A stretch of 64,000 bases of DNA, taken from NCBI RefSeq assembly GCF_006980705.1, contig NZ_SBHO01000006.1, forward strand, positions 1 to 64,000, read 5' to 3'. The notes beneath the pieces are model-generated. The model was not told where the DNA came from and made no database searches. It saw only the letters and a list, made by a program, of their open reading frames with translations. Position 1 is the first letter of the stretch; each line of letters opens with the position of its first letter. The translations under genes were made by a program, and so were the position numbers. The stretch is from Tepidiphilus olei. GTDB taxonomy: Bacteria; Pseudomonadota; Gammaproteobacteria; Burkholderiales; Rhodocyclaceae. Shown piece after piece: positions 1 through 11,838 of the stretch.

Positions 1-71
1 TGCCGTTCGACTTGCATGTGTAAGGCATGCCGCCAGCGTTCAATCTGAGCCAGGATCAAACTCTCAGGTTC
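1..71 (-). rRNA. rrs: 16S ribosomal RNA, 5' end only (gene runs off the left edge)
   Basis: Read on the minus strand, positions 64-45 give the universal bacterial 27F site (AGAGTTTGATCCTGGCTCAG), followed by the conserved start of helix 6 leading to ACATGCAAGTCG. Counting back from that site as in E. coli puts the mature 5' end near position 71. Only about 71 nt are present. Confidence 0.97.
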
Positions 72-334
72 AATCCATAAAACCTCGCACGCATCTAGCG
101 ATGCGCGTGCCAGCGCACCAAACCCCGCGCCAACACCCACACCGCTCGACTGTCCCCAAATTCTTAAAGAACTTCTTCCAACACCCCGCACCACCTCAGT
201 GGCGCGGCAGAACCAGCATTATTCCTTACTTCTCCACCTCAGTCAACCCCGGCAAGGTTCGCACCTTTCACACCACCGGGAATCGACCTGCACCTCCCAC
301 TTCAGCCACACAACACCAGGGCCGCAGCAGGAGA
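72..334 (-). promoter_or_regulatory. rRNA operon leader with boxA antitermination element
   Basis: This transcribed leader lies between the candidate rRNA promoter and the mature 16S end. On the minus strand positions 172-161 read GTTCTTTAAGAA, close to the boxA core used by the NusB/S10 antitermination complex. I see no credible coding sequence in this stretch. Confidence 0.65.
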
Positions 335-370
335 GGGGCGCATTTTAGGCAATGGCAGCGATGAGCGCAA
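335..370 (-). promoter_or_regulatory. Candidate sigma-70 promoter of the rRNA operon
   Basis: On the minus strand a -35 TTGCGC (370-365) and a -10 TAAAAT (347-342) are separated by 17 bp. The -10 is followed by a GC-rich discriminator (GCGCCCC), the feature that makes rRNA promoters sensitive to ppGpp in proteobacteria. Further promoters could lie upstream but the acnB terminator is close by. Confidence 0.6.
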
Positions 371-393
371 ACAAGAAATTTTGATCGGATCCA

Positions 394-421
394 TAAAAAA
401 CGGCACCCATGAGGGTGCCGT
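394..421 (-). terminator. Rho-independent terminator of acnB
   Basis: On the minus strand an 8-bp stem (CGGCACCC / GGGTGCCG, loop TCAT) is followed directly by six T residues. It sits about 50 bp past the acnB stop and just upstream of the rRNA promoter, so it insulates the two units. Confidence 0.9.
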
Positions 422-470
422 CCCAAGGATGATGCCTCCCTGCTTCGAGGAGCAGGGATTCGGTTCCTGC

Positions 471-3068
471 TCAGACCGCAACGCTTTCGGCGACTTCGGC
501 GAACTCGGGAATCTGGTCGAAGTTCATGTAGCGGTAGATCTCGTTCGCCTTGCTCGTCACCGGCTGCAGGTGCGCGAGGTATTCCTCCACCGTCGGGATA
601 CGGCCGAGCAGCGCGCAGACCGCCGCGAGTTCGGCCGACCCGAGATAGACGCGCGTATCCAGCCCCAGCCGGTTGGGGAAGTTGCGCGTCGAGGTCGACA
701 TCGCCGTGGCGCCGCGTTTGATCTGCGCCTGGTTGCCCATGCACAGGGAGCAACCGGGGATCTCCATGCGGGCGCCGGCGCGGCCGAGGATGCCGTAATA
801 GCCCTCCTCGCGCAGCATCATCTCGTCCATCTTGGTGGGCGGGGCGATCCACAGCCGCGTCGGGAGGTCGGTCTTGCCTTCGAGCACCTTGGCGGCGGCA
901 CGGAAGTGGCCGATGTTGGTCATGCACGAGCCGATGAAGACTTCGTCGATCTTGTCTCCGGCGACTTCCGAGAGACGCTTGACGTCGTCGGGGTCGTTCG
1001 GACAGGCGACGATGGGCTCGGTGATCTCGGAGAGGTCGATCTCGATCACCGCGGCGTATTCGGCGTCCGGATCGCGCTCGAGCAGCTGCGGGTTTGCGAT
1101 CCAGTCTTCCATCGCCTTGATGCGTCGCTCGAGGGTGCGGCGATCCTGATAGCCTTCGGCGATCATCCACTTGAGGAGCGCGATGTTCGAGCGCAGGTAT
1201 TCGATGATCGGCTCCTTGTCGAGCTTGACCGTACAGGCGGCGGCGGAGCGCTCGGCGGAGGCATCGGAGAGCTCGAAGGCTTGCTCGACCTTGAGCTGCG
1301 GCAGCCCTTCGATCTCGAGGATGCGGCCGGAGAAGATGTTCTTCTTGCCCTTCTTCTCGACGGTGAGGAGCCCCTGCTGGATCGCGTAGTAGGGGATGGC
1401 ATTGACGAGATCGCGCAGGGTGATGCCGGGCTGCATTTCGCCCTTGAACTTGACCAGCACCGATTCGGGCATGTCGAGCGGCATGGCGCCGGTGGCGGCG
1501 GCGAAGGCTACCAGCCCCGAACCGGCCGGGAAGGAGATGCCGATGGGGAAGCGGGTGTGCGAATCGCCGCCGGTGCCGACGGTGTCGGGCAGCAGCATGC
1601 GGTTGAGCCAGGAGTGGATGACGCCGTCGCCCGGGCGCAGCGACACGCCGCCGCGCTCGGTGATGAATTTCGGCAGTTCGCGGTGCATCTTGACGTCGAC
1701 GGGCTTGGGATAAGCGGCGGTGTGGCAGAAGGACTGCATCACGAGGTCGGCGGAAAATCCGAGACAGGCGAGGTCCTTGAGCTCGTCGCGCGTCATGGGG
1801 CCGGTGGTGTCCTGCGAGCCGACGGTGGTCATGCGCGGTTCGCAGTAGGTGCCGGGACGCACGCCCTGCCCTTCGGGCAGACCGCAGGCGCGACCGACCA
1901 TCTTCTGCGCCAGGGTGAAGCCCTTGCCGGTGTCTTTGGGCTGCTGCGGCAGGCGGAAGAGCGTGCTCGGCGGCAGGCCCAGCGCCTCGCGCGCCTTGGC
2001 GGTGAGCCCACGGCCGATGATGAGCGGGATGCGGCCGCCGGCGCGTACTTCGTCGAGCAGCACCGGGGTCTTGAGGCGAGACTCGGCGATCAGCTCACCG
2101 TTCTTGTAGGCTTTGACTTCGGCGGTGTCGTGGTCGATGACGAGCTCGACCTCGTCACCCATCTCCATCTTGCTGACGTCGATCTCGATGGGCAAGGCGC
2201 CGGCGTCTTCCTGGGTATTGAAGAAGATGGGGGCGATCTTGCCGCCAAGGCAGATACCGCCGTAGCGCTTGTTGGGTACGAAGGGGATGTCTTGACCGGT
2301 CCACCAGATCACGGAGTTGGTGGCGGACTTGCGCGAGGAGCCGGTGCCGACCACGTCACCGACGTAGGCCACCACGTTGCCTTTCTTCTTGAGTTCCTCG
2401 ATGAGGCGGATGGGGCCGCGCTGGCCGGGTTCGTCCGGTTCGATGCCGGGGCGGGGATTCTTGAGCATCGCCAGCGCGTGCAGCGGAATGTCGGGGCGCG
2501 ACCAGGCGTCCGGCGCGGGGGAGAGGTCGTCGGTGTTGGTCTCGCCGGGCACTTTGAAGACGGTGATCTTGATGCGCTCGGGCACGGGGGGCCGGGAGGT
2601 GAACCATTCGCCTTCGGCCCAGGAGCGCAGCACGGCTTGGGCGTTCGCGTTGCCCTGGTCGGCTTTTTCCTTCACGTCATGGAAATAGTCGAACACCAGC
2701 AGCGTCTTCTTGAGCCCTTCGGCGGCGATGGGGCCGACGAGCGCATCGTCGAGCAAGTCGATCAGGGGCTGGACGTTGTAGCCGCCGAGCATGGTGCCGA
2801 GCAGCTCGGTGGCACGCTCGCGCGACAGCAGCGGGCTGTTCTCTTCGCCCTTGGCCACGCGCGCGAGGAATTCGGCCTTGACCTTGGCGGCATCGTCGAC
2901 GCCGGGCGGCACGCGCTGTTCGAGCAACTCGAGCAGGAAAGCCTCTTCGCCGGCGGGCGGATGGCGCAGCAGCTCGACGAGCTGCTCGGTTTGTTCTTTC
3001 GACAGAGGCAGGGGAGGAATGCCGAGCGCGGCGCGTTCGGCGGCATGGGCACGATAGGCTTCTAGCAC
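471..3068 (-). CDS. acnB: Aconitate hydratase B (AcnB)
   Basis: This enzyme isomerises citrate to isocitrate through cis-aconitate in the TCA cycle; family members also act on 2-methylaconitate. The 865-residue protein matches E. coli AcnB (865 aa) along its length: N-terminal HEAT-like domain ([10 protein letters not shown]), swivel domain ([18 protein letters not shown]), then the catalytic domains. The [4Fe-4S] ligands are Cys about 715 ([11 protein letters not shown]) and Cys about 773 and 776 (GCSLCMGN). I chose the GTG at 3068 because it gives the E. coli-like start MLEAYRAH and has GAGG at proper spacing; the in-frame GTG at 3077 overlaps that ribosome site. It is divergent from acnA and ends at a strong terminator. 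Confidence 0.97.
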   Translation of the reverse strand: MLEAYRAHAAERAALGIPPLPLSKEQTEQLVELLRHPPAGEEAFLLELLEQRVPPGVDDAAKVKAEFLARVAKGEENSPLLSRERATELLGTMLGGYNVQPLIDLLDDALVGPIAAEGLKKTLLVFDYFHDVKEKADQGNANAQAVLRSWAEGEWFTSRPPVPERIKITVFKVPGETNTDDLSPAPDAWSRPDIPLHALAMLKNPRPGIEPDEPGQRGPIRLIEELKKKGNVVAYVGDVVGTGSSRKSATNSVIWWTGQDIPFVPNKRYGGICLGGKIAPIFFNTQEDAGALPIEIDVSKMEMGDEVELVIDHDTAEVKAYKNGELIAESRLKTPVLLDEVRAGGRIPLIIGRGLTAKAREALGLPPSTLFRLPQQPKDTGKGFTLAQKMVGRACGLPEGQGVRPGTYCEPRMTTVGSQDTTGPMTRDELKDLACLGFSADLVMQSFCHTAAYPKPVDVKMHRELPKFITERGGVSLRPGDGVIHSWLNRMLLPDTVGTGGDSHTRFPIGISFPAGSGLVAFAAATGAMPLDMPESVLVKFKGEMQPGITLRDLVNAIPYYAIQQGLLTVEKKGKKNIFSGRILEIEGLPQLKVEQAFELSDASAERSAAACTVKLDKEPIIEYLRSNIALLKWMIAEGYQDRRTLERRIKAMEDWIANPQLLERDPDAEYAAVIEIDLSEITEPIVACPNDPDDVKRLSEVAGDKIDEVFIGSCMTNIGHFRAAAKVLEGKTDLPTRLWIAPPTKMDEMMLREEGYYGILGRAGARMEIPGCSLCMGNQAQIKRGATAMSTSTRNFPNRLGLDTRVYLGSAELAAVCALLGRIPTVEEYLAHLQPVTSKANEIYRYMNFDQIPEFAEVAESVAV

Positions 3069-3324
3069 GACGATCACCTCATCTGGGTTTGGGCAAAGAC
3101 CGCGAAAAAGGACAGGTTCGATATTATATGTCTTTTATAAGACCCAAGCGTCTCCCGGCTCATTGTACCAAAGGGCAAGGCGCAAAAAACCCTCGATCGG
3201 AACGATAATTCACTTCGATCGCCCCTTGGACGGCAATCGGGTCGAAGATGTTCTAGACTATTGCCAGACGGCGAAACCGTTTGACGAGCGTTGTTTGACG
3301 AGCGTTTTTCATAGGAGGTGTCCG
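3069..3324. promoter_or_regulatory. Divergent acnB/acnA control region with palindrome and 14-bp tandem repeat
   Basis: The 256-bp gap has no credible gene. It holds a TATAAT on the minus strand (3128-3123) suited to acnB, adjoining an inverted repeat GTCTT-TTAT-AAGAC at 3130-3143. Nearer acnA, the 14-mer GTTTGACGAGCGTT occurs twice in perfect tandem (3279-3292 and 3293-3306), just before the acnA ribosome site AGGAGG (about 3313-3318). The palindrome's placement at the acnB -10 suggests an operator, but no cognate regulator is in the window. Confidence 0.5.
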
Positions 3325-6042
<2,718 letters not shown>

Positions 6043-6050
6043 TCGATCCG

Positions 6051-6078
6051 CCCCCGCCTTCGGGTGGGGGCTCCTTTT
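6051..6078 (+). terminator. Hairpin after acnA
   Basis: The stem CCCCCGCC / GGTGGGGG (one G-T pair) with a TTCG tetraloop is followed by CTCCTTTT. The T tract is short, so termination may be partial. Confidence 0.6.
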
Positions 6079-6092
6079 AGGTAGGAACTGCC

Positions 6093-6476
6093 GTGAACCC
6101 AGAAAAAGTCGTCTTCGGTTTCTTCATCCTGTTGGCCGCCACGCTCAACTTCGGTTTTTTCATCGGTGAGATCGACGTAGCCGAACATCACGATCTCTAT
6201 GAGCTTTTTGCCGCCCTCGTCGTGAGCCTGATCGCCACCATCCTGAAACTGGGCGATCGCACCCAGATCGGGGCGGTGCACCTCGCTACTTCGCTCGTGG
6301 CCGACCTGCAGCTGATCACTGCAGCCATCGTCTGGGCCTACGCCGAGCACGTCTCTCCTACTGGCGTCACCCCGGCGATCTTTGCGCGCATCGTCTCTCT
6401 TTCGGGGGGCGCTTTGCTCGCCAACTTGGTATCGGTCACCATCCTCGTGGCCGAGACGCTGATGCAACGGCGTTGA
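6093..6476 (+). CDS. DUF6394-like small integral membrane protein
   Basis: A 127-residue hydrophobic protein with about four predicted membrane segments (residues roughly 5-24, 38-55, 68-88 and 98-121). An acidic, histidine-containing stretch (GEIDVAEHHDLYELFAA) links the first two. It resembles the DUF6394 family as I remember it, which sits next to K+ channel genes in betaproteobacteria. It starts at a GTG with TAGGA upstream, and ends 12 bp before the channel gene, so the two are almost certainly co-transcribed. The context suggests a channel partner or K+-linked membrane protein; no activity can be read from the sequence. Confidence 0.7.
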   Translation: MNPEKVVFGFFILLAATLNFGFFIGEIDVAEHHDLYELFAALVVSLIATILKLGDRTQIGAVHLATSLVADLQLITAAIVWAYAEHVSPTGVTPAIFARIVSLSGGALLANLVSVTILVAETLMQRR

Positions 6477-6488
6477 GGCACCCGCTCC

Positions 6489-8216
6489 ATGAACATCGAA
6501 GGGTTCGAGCATAATTTCAGCGTCATTCTGCTGGTCTTGCGCCGAATGCGGGGCCCCTTGATCCTCATGGTCAGCCTCTTCGCCTTGTCGGTACTCGGTC
6601 TGACGCTCGTTCCCGGCTTGCCCGACACCGAAGGGCGCCCGACGCGCATGAGTCTCTTTCACGCTTTCTATTTCGTCAGTTACACCGCCACCACCATCGG
6701 TTTTGGCGAAATACCGAACGATTTTTCCGACGCTCAGCGCTTGTGGACGATCGTCGTCATTTACTTGAGCGTGCTGTCATGGGCTTACTTGCTCAAACAA
6801 GCGATCACGCTGATGCAGGACGAGGCGCTGCGCCGGGCGGTGGCCGCGCTCACGTTTGCGCGGAAGGTACACCGTCTGCATCAACCCTTCGTACTGATCG
6901 CGGGTTTCGGTGAAACGGGCGTGCATCTCGCCCAGGCTCTGGACCGTGAAGGGATCGCGACCGTGGCGCTCGACCTCGATCCCAAAAAAATCGAAGCCTC
7001 GGAAATGATGGAATTCATCCACCCACCGCTGACCTTGGTAGAGGATGCGAGCGACCCGAACGTGCTACTCGCCGCTGGACTGATTCAGCCGCGTTGTGCG
7101 GCCGTTGCGGCGATGACCGACGACGATATGGCCAACCTCACGGTAGCCGAAGCGCAACGCTTGCTCGCGCCTCATTTGCCCGCCGTGTGTCGCGCCGAGC
7201 ATGATGCGACGGTGGCCAAAATGGCCGCTTTCGGTACTTCGGTCATCATCGATCCTTTCCACGTCTTCCAGAAAGACCTGGCGCTTGCGCTCGAACATCA
7301 GGCGGCTTGGCGGATTCGCCAGATCCTGCTCGACATGCCACTCGACGAAATCCGCACCGAGAGACCACCACCGAGGGGCAAATGGATCATTTGTGGCGCC
7401 GGCCGCCTGGGACAAGCAGCGCAAGCGGCGCTGTGCAGCAGTGACATCGAACTGGTGATGATCGATCGTTCCGCCATGGCCGTAGGAAAACATTCGAAGT
7501 GGATCAATGGCGATGCCACCCAGCCGGAGGTCTTGCGCGAAGCAGGCATCGAAGAAGCGGTCGGCATCGTCGCCGCGACGGCTCATGACGTGGATAACCT
7601 CGCCATCATTGCCACTGCACGCAACCTCAATCCTTCCCTCTACACCATAGTACGGCAAAATCGGCGACGCAACGGGGTACTCTTTTCATCGTTCGCATAC
7701 GACCTCCGCGTCGTTCCCCGTCACCTCGTCGCCGCCGAAGCGCTTGCCTGGCTTCGCCTTCCGGAGCTCCTCGCCTTCCTCGGCTGGCTGGCCAATGCCA
7801 CGCATGCCGAAGCCGAAAAGCTGCTGGAACAGCTGATGAAATTGAAGCAAAAAGGTCCCTTGCGCAATCTCAAGTTGCCGGTCTTGCCCCAGACTACTCC
7901 GGCGTTGTGGGGCGCATTGGCCGAGGGCCAAGAAATCACCCTTGAGCGTTTACTGCGATCACCGACTCCGAAACCTGAACCTCTGGCCTTGCACGTGCTA
8001 GCGATGGCGCACGACGGACATTGGCGCCCCTTGCCCGAAGCCACGACCCCGTTGCGTCCCGGCGATGTATTGCTGCTAAGTGGTACTGCCGGGGCCCTGG
8101 CCGACCTCAAAGAAATCTGCGGTTATGAGCCGACGCTCCATTACCTGCTCGAAGGCCGTGAACGAGCGCAGACCTGGCTGGGACGCTGGTGGGAGAGCCG
8201 CACGCGGGGAGCCTGA
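6489..8216 (+). CDS. Two-TM potassium channel with tandem RCK (TrkA-N/TrkA-C) domains
   Basis: A 575-residue K+ channel. Two membrane helices (about 22-43 and 88-108) flank a pore loop with the selectivity filter TATTIGFGE (about residues 66-74); the filter is GFG rather than GYG, as in several bacterial Kch-type channels. Two Rossmann RCK domains follow, with nucleotide-binding loops GFGETGVHLAQAL (about 139) and GAGRLGQAAQAAL (about 303), and a C-terminal TrkA-C-like region (VLAMAHDGHWRPLPE). RCK domains gate the pore in response to nucleotides or cations. It lies between the DUF6394-like gene and the Ap4A phosphorylase gene, which starts 3 bp after its stop. Confidence 0.88.
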   Translation: MNIEGFEHNFSVILLVLRRMRGPLILMVSLFALSVLGLTLVPGLPDTEGRPTRMSLFHAFYFVSYTATTIGFGEIPNDFSDAQRLWTIVVIYLSVLSWAYLLKQAITLMQDEALRRAVAALTFARKVHRLHQPFVLIAGFGETGVHLAQALDREGIATVALDLDPKKIEASEMMEFIHPPLTLVEDASDPNVLLAAGLIQPRCAAVAAMTDDDMANLTVAEAQRLLAPHLPAVCRAEHDATVAKMAAFGTSVIIDPFHVFQKDLALALEHQAAWRIRQILLDMPLDEIRTERPPPRGKWIICGAGRLGQAAQAALCSSDIELVMIDRSAMAVGKHSKWINGDATQPEVLREAGIEEAVGIVAATAHDVDNLAIIATARNLNPSLYTIVRQNRRRNGVLFSSFAYDLRVVPRHLVAAEALAWLRLPELLAFLGWLANATHAEAEKLLEQLMKLKQKGPLRNLKLPVLPQTTPALWGALAEGQEITLERLLRSPTPKPEPLALHVLAMAHDGHWRPLPEATTPLRPGDVLLLSGTAGALADLKEICGYEPTLHYLLEGRERAQTWLGRWWESRTRGA

Positions 8217-8218
8217 AC

Positions 8219-9070
8219 ATGGAACGATGGAGTGAGCGCATCCATGCCGTTGCGCAACGGGCGCTGGTCCGTGGCGCTCTGGAGCCGATCGCCACGGACG
8301 CGATCGAACGGTGTGAGCACGGTTTCCCCTTCGTATTGCGCTGGGTCTCGACGCTCGCGCGCAAGCCGCCCCCTGCAAGCACACAAGAATCCAAAAGGCA
8401 CAACCCCTTCTTGCCCCCCGAACCGGAGCTCACGGTCGGGGCGTTGGGGGCTCGACACCTGGTGGTGCTCAACAAATACCCCGTTTTCTCTGGTCACACG
8501 CTCATCGTCACGCGCGATTTCGAACCGCAGACGGCCCCGCTTTCCGGCGACGACTTCCTCGCCTGGTACGCGCTGCTCGCCGAAGGTGGGCTGGGGTTTT
8601 ACAACGGCGGCGAGATCGCCGGGGCAAGTCAATCGCACCGGCATCTGCAGTGGATCCCGGACGGCCATCTGGGCAAGGAACAACTGCATGCGTTCCTGCC
8701 ACCGGGCGAAACCGGCTGGGCGGAACTTCCTTGGGCGGCCTGGCGCGAGCCGCTGCCCCTGTACGCCGAAGGCGCCGACTGGGGCGCGGCGGCCCATCGT
8801 GCCTACTGCACCGCGCTGGCCGCGATGGGATGGCGCCCCGATGCGTCTCAGCTACCGCCCTACGACCTCCTGCTGCAGCTCGATCGCCTGTTCTTCATCC
8901 CGCGGCGAGTCGAACGGCTCGCCGGCGTGTCGGTCAACGCGCTGGGCTACGCTGGCTCGCTCTTTGCCTCCTCCCCCGAAAAACTGCGCGCGCTCGCCGC
9001 GCTCGATCTCGTCGAAGGACTATGTACCCTCGGCTGGCCTCGCGCCGAGCTCGCCTCGGGCAAACGCTGA
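8219..9070 (+). CDS. ATP adenylyltransferase / Ap4A phosphorylase (HIT superfamily)
   Basis: A 283-residue protein of the Ap4A phosphorylase family, which splits diadenosine tetraphosphate with phosphate to ADP and ATP. The histidine triad variant H-x-H-x-Q is seen as SQSHRHLQWIP at about residues 137-147. NPFLPPEPELTVG and HLVVLNKYPVFSGHTLIVT are typical of the N-terminal half. The ATG at 8219 has GGGGAG upstream and begins MERWSERIHAVAQRAL; starting further upstream would overlap the channel gene. Its 3' end overlaps the convergent methyltransferase gene by 51 bp. Confidence 0.88.
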   Translation: MERWSERIHAVAQRALVRGALEPIATDAIERCEHGFPFVLRWVSTLARKPPPASTQESKRHNPFLPPEPELTVGALGARHLVVLNKYPVFSGHTLIVTRDFEPQTAPLSGDDFLAWYALLAEGGLGFYNGGEIAGASQSHRHLQWIPDGHLGKEQLHAFLPPGETGWAELPWAAWREPLPLYAEGADWGAAAHRAYCTALAAMGWRPDASQLPPYDLLLQLDRLFFIPRRVERLAGVSVNALGYAGSLFASSPEKLRALAALDLVEGLCTLGWPRAELASGKR

Positions 9071-9730
9071 GAGATCGGCCCTGACGCGCCACAGCGTCTG
9101 GCCCGAATCGCGGTACTTGCGCTCGAAAGGCGTCATCGGCTCCTCGGGCACGAATGGGGTGCATTCGCCCTTTATCCCTGAAAGTGCCAGCGCAGCGGTG
9201 AGCTCGCGGGCATAGACCGACCAATTCGTGCGGCATTCGAAGCGCCCGCCGAGCCGCAGCACGGCAGGCCAGACTGGATGGGCATACCAACGCCGCCCGA
9301 GGTGCCCGATCTTGGGCCAGGGGTTGGGATAGAGCCACCAATGCTTGCGCACCGGGACGCCGGACTCCACCGCCAGGCGCCAGAAGTCGATCACGTCGGC
9401 CCGCACGAACCGCAAATTCTCGGGCCAGCTCGCGCGGGGGTAGGGTTTCTGCCGCGAGAGCCGCTCTTGCGATTGGTCCACGCCGACCACGAAGGCATCG
9501 GGGTTGCGCCGCGCCAGCAGGATCGTCGACCACCCCACGCCGCAGCCGGAATCGAGGATCCACGGCGAACGCCCATCCCAAGCGGCGAGCGTTTCCTCGA
9601 AGGCAGCAAGATTGTACGGCGCATAAGGTTTGCGAAAGGGCTGCGCGAGATGGCGACGCACCAGTCCGTCCAGGCGCTCATGCACGTCGGCTTGGGCACT
9701 GGTGGGAATGCGAGAGATACCGTAGCTCAT
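9020..9730 (-). CDS. TrmB-family SAM-dependent methyltransferase (possible tRNA m7G46 methyltransferase)
   Basis: A 236-residue class I methyltransferase. The SAM loop [17 protein letters not shown] is at about residues 57-73 and an acidic residue follows in [23 protein letters not shown] matches the place of the TrmB signature (usually FPDPWPKKRHHKRR) but with Asn for the first Asp and a less basic tail. It is therefore either a divergent TrmB or a TrmB paralogue with another substrate. The ATG at 9730 ([20 protein letters not shown]) is preferred over far-upstream starts that would run into the rpmE promoter. Its 3' end overlaps the convergent Ap4A phosphorylase gene. Confidence 0.75.
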   Translation of the reverse strand: MSYGISRIPTSAQADVHERLDGLVRRHLAQPFRKPYAPYNLAAFEETLAAWDGRSPWILDSGCGVGWSTILLARRNPDAFVVGVDQSQERLSRQKPYPRASWPENLRFVRADVIDFWRLAVESGVPVRKHWWLYPNPWPKIGHLGRRWYAHPVWPAVLRLGGRFECRTNWSVYARELTAALALSGIKGECTPFVPEEPMTPFERKYRDSGQTLWRVRADLSAFARGELGARPAEGT

Positions 9731-9773
9731 GGGGACCCGATCGCAGAGAAAAGGGGATTTTAACGAAAACCTC

Positions 9774-9802
9774 TTGCCTGTACTGGATCGTTCGGCGATA
9801 AT
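9774..9802 (+). promoter_or_regulatory. Candidate sigma-70 promoter of rpmE
   Basis: TTGCCT (9774-9779) and GATAAT (9797-9802) are spaced by exactly 17 bp. The predicted transcript has a leader of about 55 nt with a 7-bp hairpin, GGACGGC / GCCGTCC (9823-9843), ending 20 nt before the start codon. Confidence 0.65.
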
Positions 9803-9863
9803 TCCCGTTTTTCCAAGCAAAGGGACGGCCAAATCCGCCGTCCGCCCGATCCCGAGGTGCCCC

Positions 9864-10082
9864 ATGAAAGAGAACATTCATCCAAATTATGCCGAAGTTC
9901 AAGTGACTTGCTCTTGCGGCAATTCCTTCGTGACGCGTTCCACCATCGGCAAGCCGGCGTTGCACGTGGAAGTGTGCTCCGAATGCCACCCCTTCTATAC
10001 CGGCAAACAGAAGATCGTCGATACCGCGGGTCGCGTCGAGCGCTTCCGCCAGAAATACGGCAACCTCGCCAACCGCGGCTGA
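9864..10082 (+). CDS. rpmE: 50S ribosomal protein L31 (zinc-binding form)
   Basis: A 72-residue protein beginning [20 protein letters not shown]. The zinc-type (C+) L31 cysteines are present: CSC in the first third and CSEC in [14 protein letters not shown]. The family is part of the 50S subunit at the intersubunit bridge B1b. The start follows CCGAGGTG. It has its own promoter and terminator, so it is monocistronic. Confidence 0.97.
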   Translation: MKENIHPNYAEVQVTCSCGNSFVTRSTIGKPALHVEVCSECHPFYTGKQKIVDTAGRVERFRQKYGNLANRG

Positions 10083-10101
10083 GCGTCGTCCCTCCCGAAA
10101 G

Positions 10102-10130
10102 AAAAAAGGCAGCCGGGTGCTGCCTTTTTT
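10102..10130 (+). terminator. Rho-independent terminator of rpmE
   Basis: AAAAAAGGCAGC, a short CGGGT loop, then GCTGCC followed by six T residues. The A tract before the stem makes it able to work in both directions. Confidence 0.92.
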
Positions 10131-10212
10131 GTGCCTTCCGTTTCTCCGTGTCCAAGGCGACCGAACGACGAAAGTCTATAATCAATCCTTCGATACGACG
10201 CTTGGCAAAGGC

Positions 10213-11838
10213 ATGTTCTTCGATCCGCGCCCGACCCCACCTTGGCAGCAACGAGTCTACGGAAAATGGGGCCTGGCTGGACTGCTGCTCGCATTCCTGC
10301 TCGTCGGCACGGTGGGGCACGACCCCTGGCGTGGTGCCGACCTACGCCATTTTTTCGCAGTCTGGCAAGTGTTGCAGGGTGAATGGCTATTACCCACCGC
10401 CCTCGTCGACGGTACCGTGCCGGCAGCCGCCCCCCTCTACTACTGGGTGGCCGCGCTTCTGGGAATGGCGCTCGAGCCACTCGGGTTGGCCCTGCACGAC
10501 GCGACCCGACTTGCATCTCCCCTCTTCGTACTGATTTCGCTGGGTTGCGTCGCGATGGCGGCGCTACCTGCCTGCGGCAAACCCTGGCACGCCGGGGCAG
10601 TACTGCTGGGGCTGGGAACCTTGGGATGGATGCTCGAGGCACATCAACACCAGTCCTTGTTGGCGAGCACGGCCACGCTGGGAATGACGCTTGCCGGTGC
10701 CGCATGGGCGCTCCATCACCCAGCACGCGCGTGGTTATGCGCCACGGCAGGGTTCTCGCTCGGATTCCTCGCCCAAGGGTTCGCGATCCTGCCCGTGTCG
10801 TTGATCCCATGGCTCGCGACGTTTCCCGCCTGGAGCATCGTGCCACCCGCGAAGCGTCTGCCCCTGGCACTGGTCACCGTTGCCCTCCTGGCTCTCCCGG
10901 TTGCGTGGCTCATGGCCGTACTGGCATCACCGAACGGAAGTACCTGGCTCGCCCTGCAAACGCCTCATATCGATCCGGTGTTCATCCGAGGGAATCTTCT
11001 CGACGCCGGCAACGACGCCACCTGGGTCACGTGGCCTTTATGGCTACTGGCGCTCTGGCCACTACGCCGTGCCTCCGATCCACGTATCTCACGCCTTAGT
11101 GCGCTGAACTGGGCGATACTTGGGGCCGGTTTGATCGTCGTCGCCATTTGGCCTCCCAGCAATCCGAGCGACCTTCTCATCCTGCTCCCGTCCTTGACGC
11201 TCCTGGCCACCACGCGGCTCAAGCGCATGCCGCGTGGCGCCCAGGCTGCCTTTTCCTGGTTCTCGGTCGCCACGGCGATTACGATCGTCGTGCTCACCGG
11301 GCTCGCATGGAGCGCCCTGCATTCCGATTGGCCGCCCGGTCTGGCACGCCACGTCGCCCGTGTTGCGCCGGAGTTCGAGATGAGCCACTCGTTCGAACGA
11401 CTCATCCTTGCAGGCATACTCTTGTTCGCTTGGGTCGTCTCGAGCATTTCCACGCCGGCATCGCCGCTTCGTCCAACCATTCACTGGGCGCTCAGCGTGA
11501 GTTTCATGTGGTCGATGTTGGTCGTATTGCTCGCGCCATGGTTCGAACACACGCGCAATCTCCGTCCGATCATCGAACGGATGCAACCCGTTCTGCAGGC
11601 CCATGCCCCCCACTGTGTGTCGGTACCACGGCGCGAACCCGACGTGCGCGCGGCATTGATCTATTTCGCTGGAGTACCGGCGCACTTCGATGAGCGCTGC
11701 CCGATCCGTTTCGAGCGGATACGCTCGCCTCAGGCGCTCCAGCCGGACGGTTCCATTCTGTGGTCCATGAGCCGGGGCCAAGAGAAACGACAAGAAATCT
11801 GGTTGCTCAGGATAAACACGGGGTCTGCCGATGAGTAA
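10213..11838 (+). CDS. Multi-pass membrane protein, ArnT/PMT-like glycosyltransferase candidate
   Basis: A 541-residue protein with about 10-12 hydrophobic segments and a soluble C-terminal domain of about 90 residues. Near the N-terminus, HDPWRGADLRHFFAVWQVLQ and APLYYWVAALLG lie where GT-C (PMT/ArnT) enzymes carry an acidic first-loop motif and a P-Y-W element, which is the reason for the call. GT-C enzymes move sugars from lipid-linked donors in the inner membrane. The start at 10213 (MFFDPRPTPPWQQRV) is tentative because the ribosome site is weak. The gene overlaps pgi by 8 bp, which points to translational coupling. Substrate unknown. Confidence 0.6.
   Translation: MFFDPRPTPPWQQRVYGKWGLAGLLLAFLLVGTVGHDPWRGADLRHFFAVWQVLQGEWLLPTALVDGTVPAAAPLYYWVAALLGMALEPLGLALHDATRLASPLFVLISLGCVAMAALPACGKPWHAGAVLLGLGTLGWMLEAHQHQSLLASTATLGMTLAGAAWALHHPARAWLCATAGFSLGFLAQGFAILPVSLIPWLATFPAWSIVPPAKRLPLALVTVALLALPVAWLMAVLASPNGSTWLALQTPHIDPVFIRGNLLDAGNDATWVTWPLWLLALWPLRRASDPRISRLSALNWAILGAGLIVVAIWPPSNPSDLLILLPSLTLLATTRLKRMPRGAQAAFSWFSVATAITIVVLTGLAWSALHSDWPPGLARHVARVAPEFEMSHSFERLILAGILLFAWVVSSISTPASPLRPTIHWALSVSFMWSMLVVLLAPWFEHTRNLRPIIERMQPVLQAHAPHCVSVPRREPDVRAALIYFAGVPAHFDERCPIRFERIRSPQALQPDGSILWSMSRGQEKRQEIWLLRINTGSADE

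Noticed and set aside
381-3065. Very long open frame (894 codons) antisense to almost all of acnB
   Set aside because: GC-rich codon bias keeps the opposite strand open. The product is Gly/Asp/Arg/Val-rich without domains, has no ribosome site, and acnB is certain.
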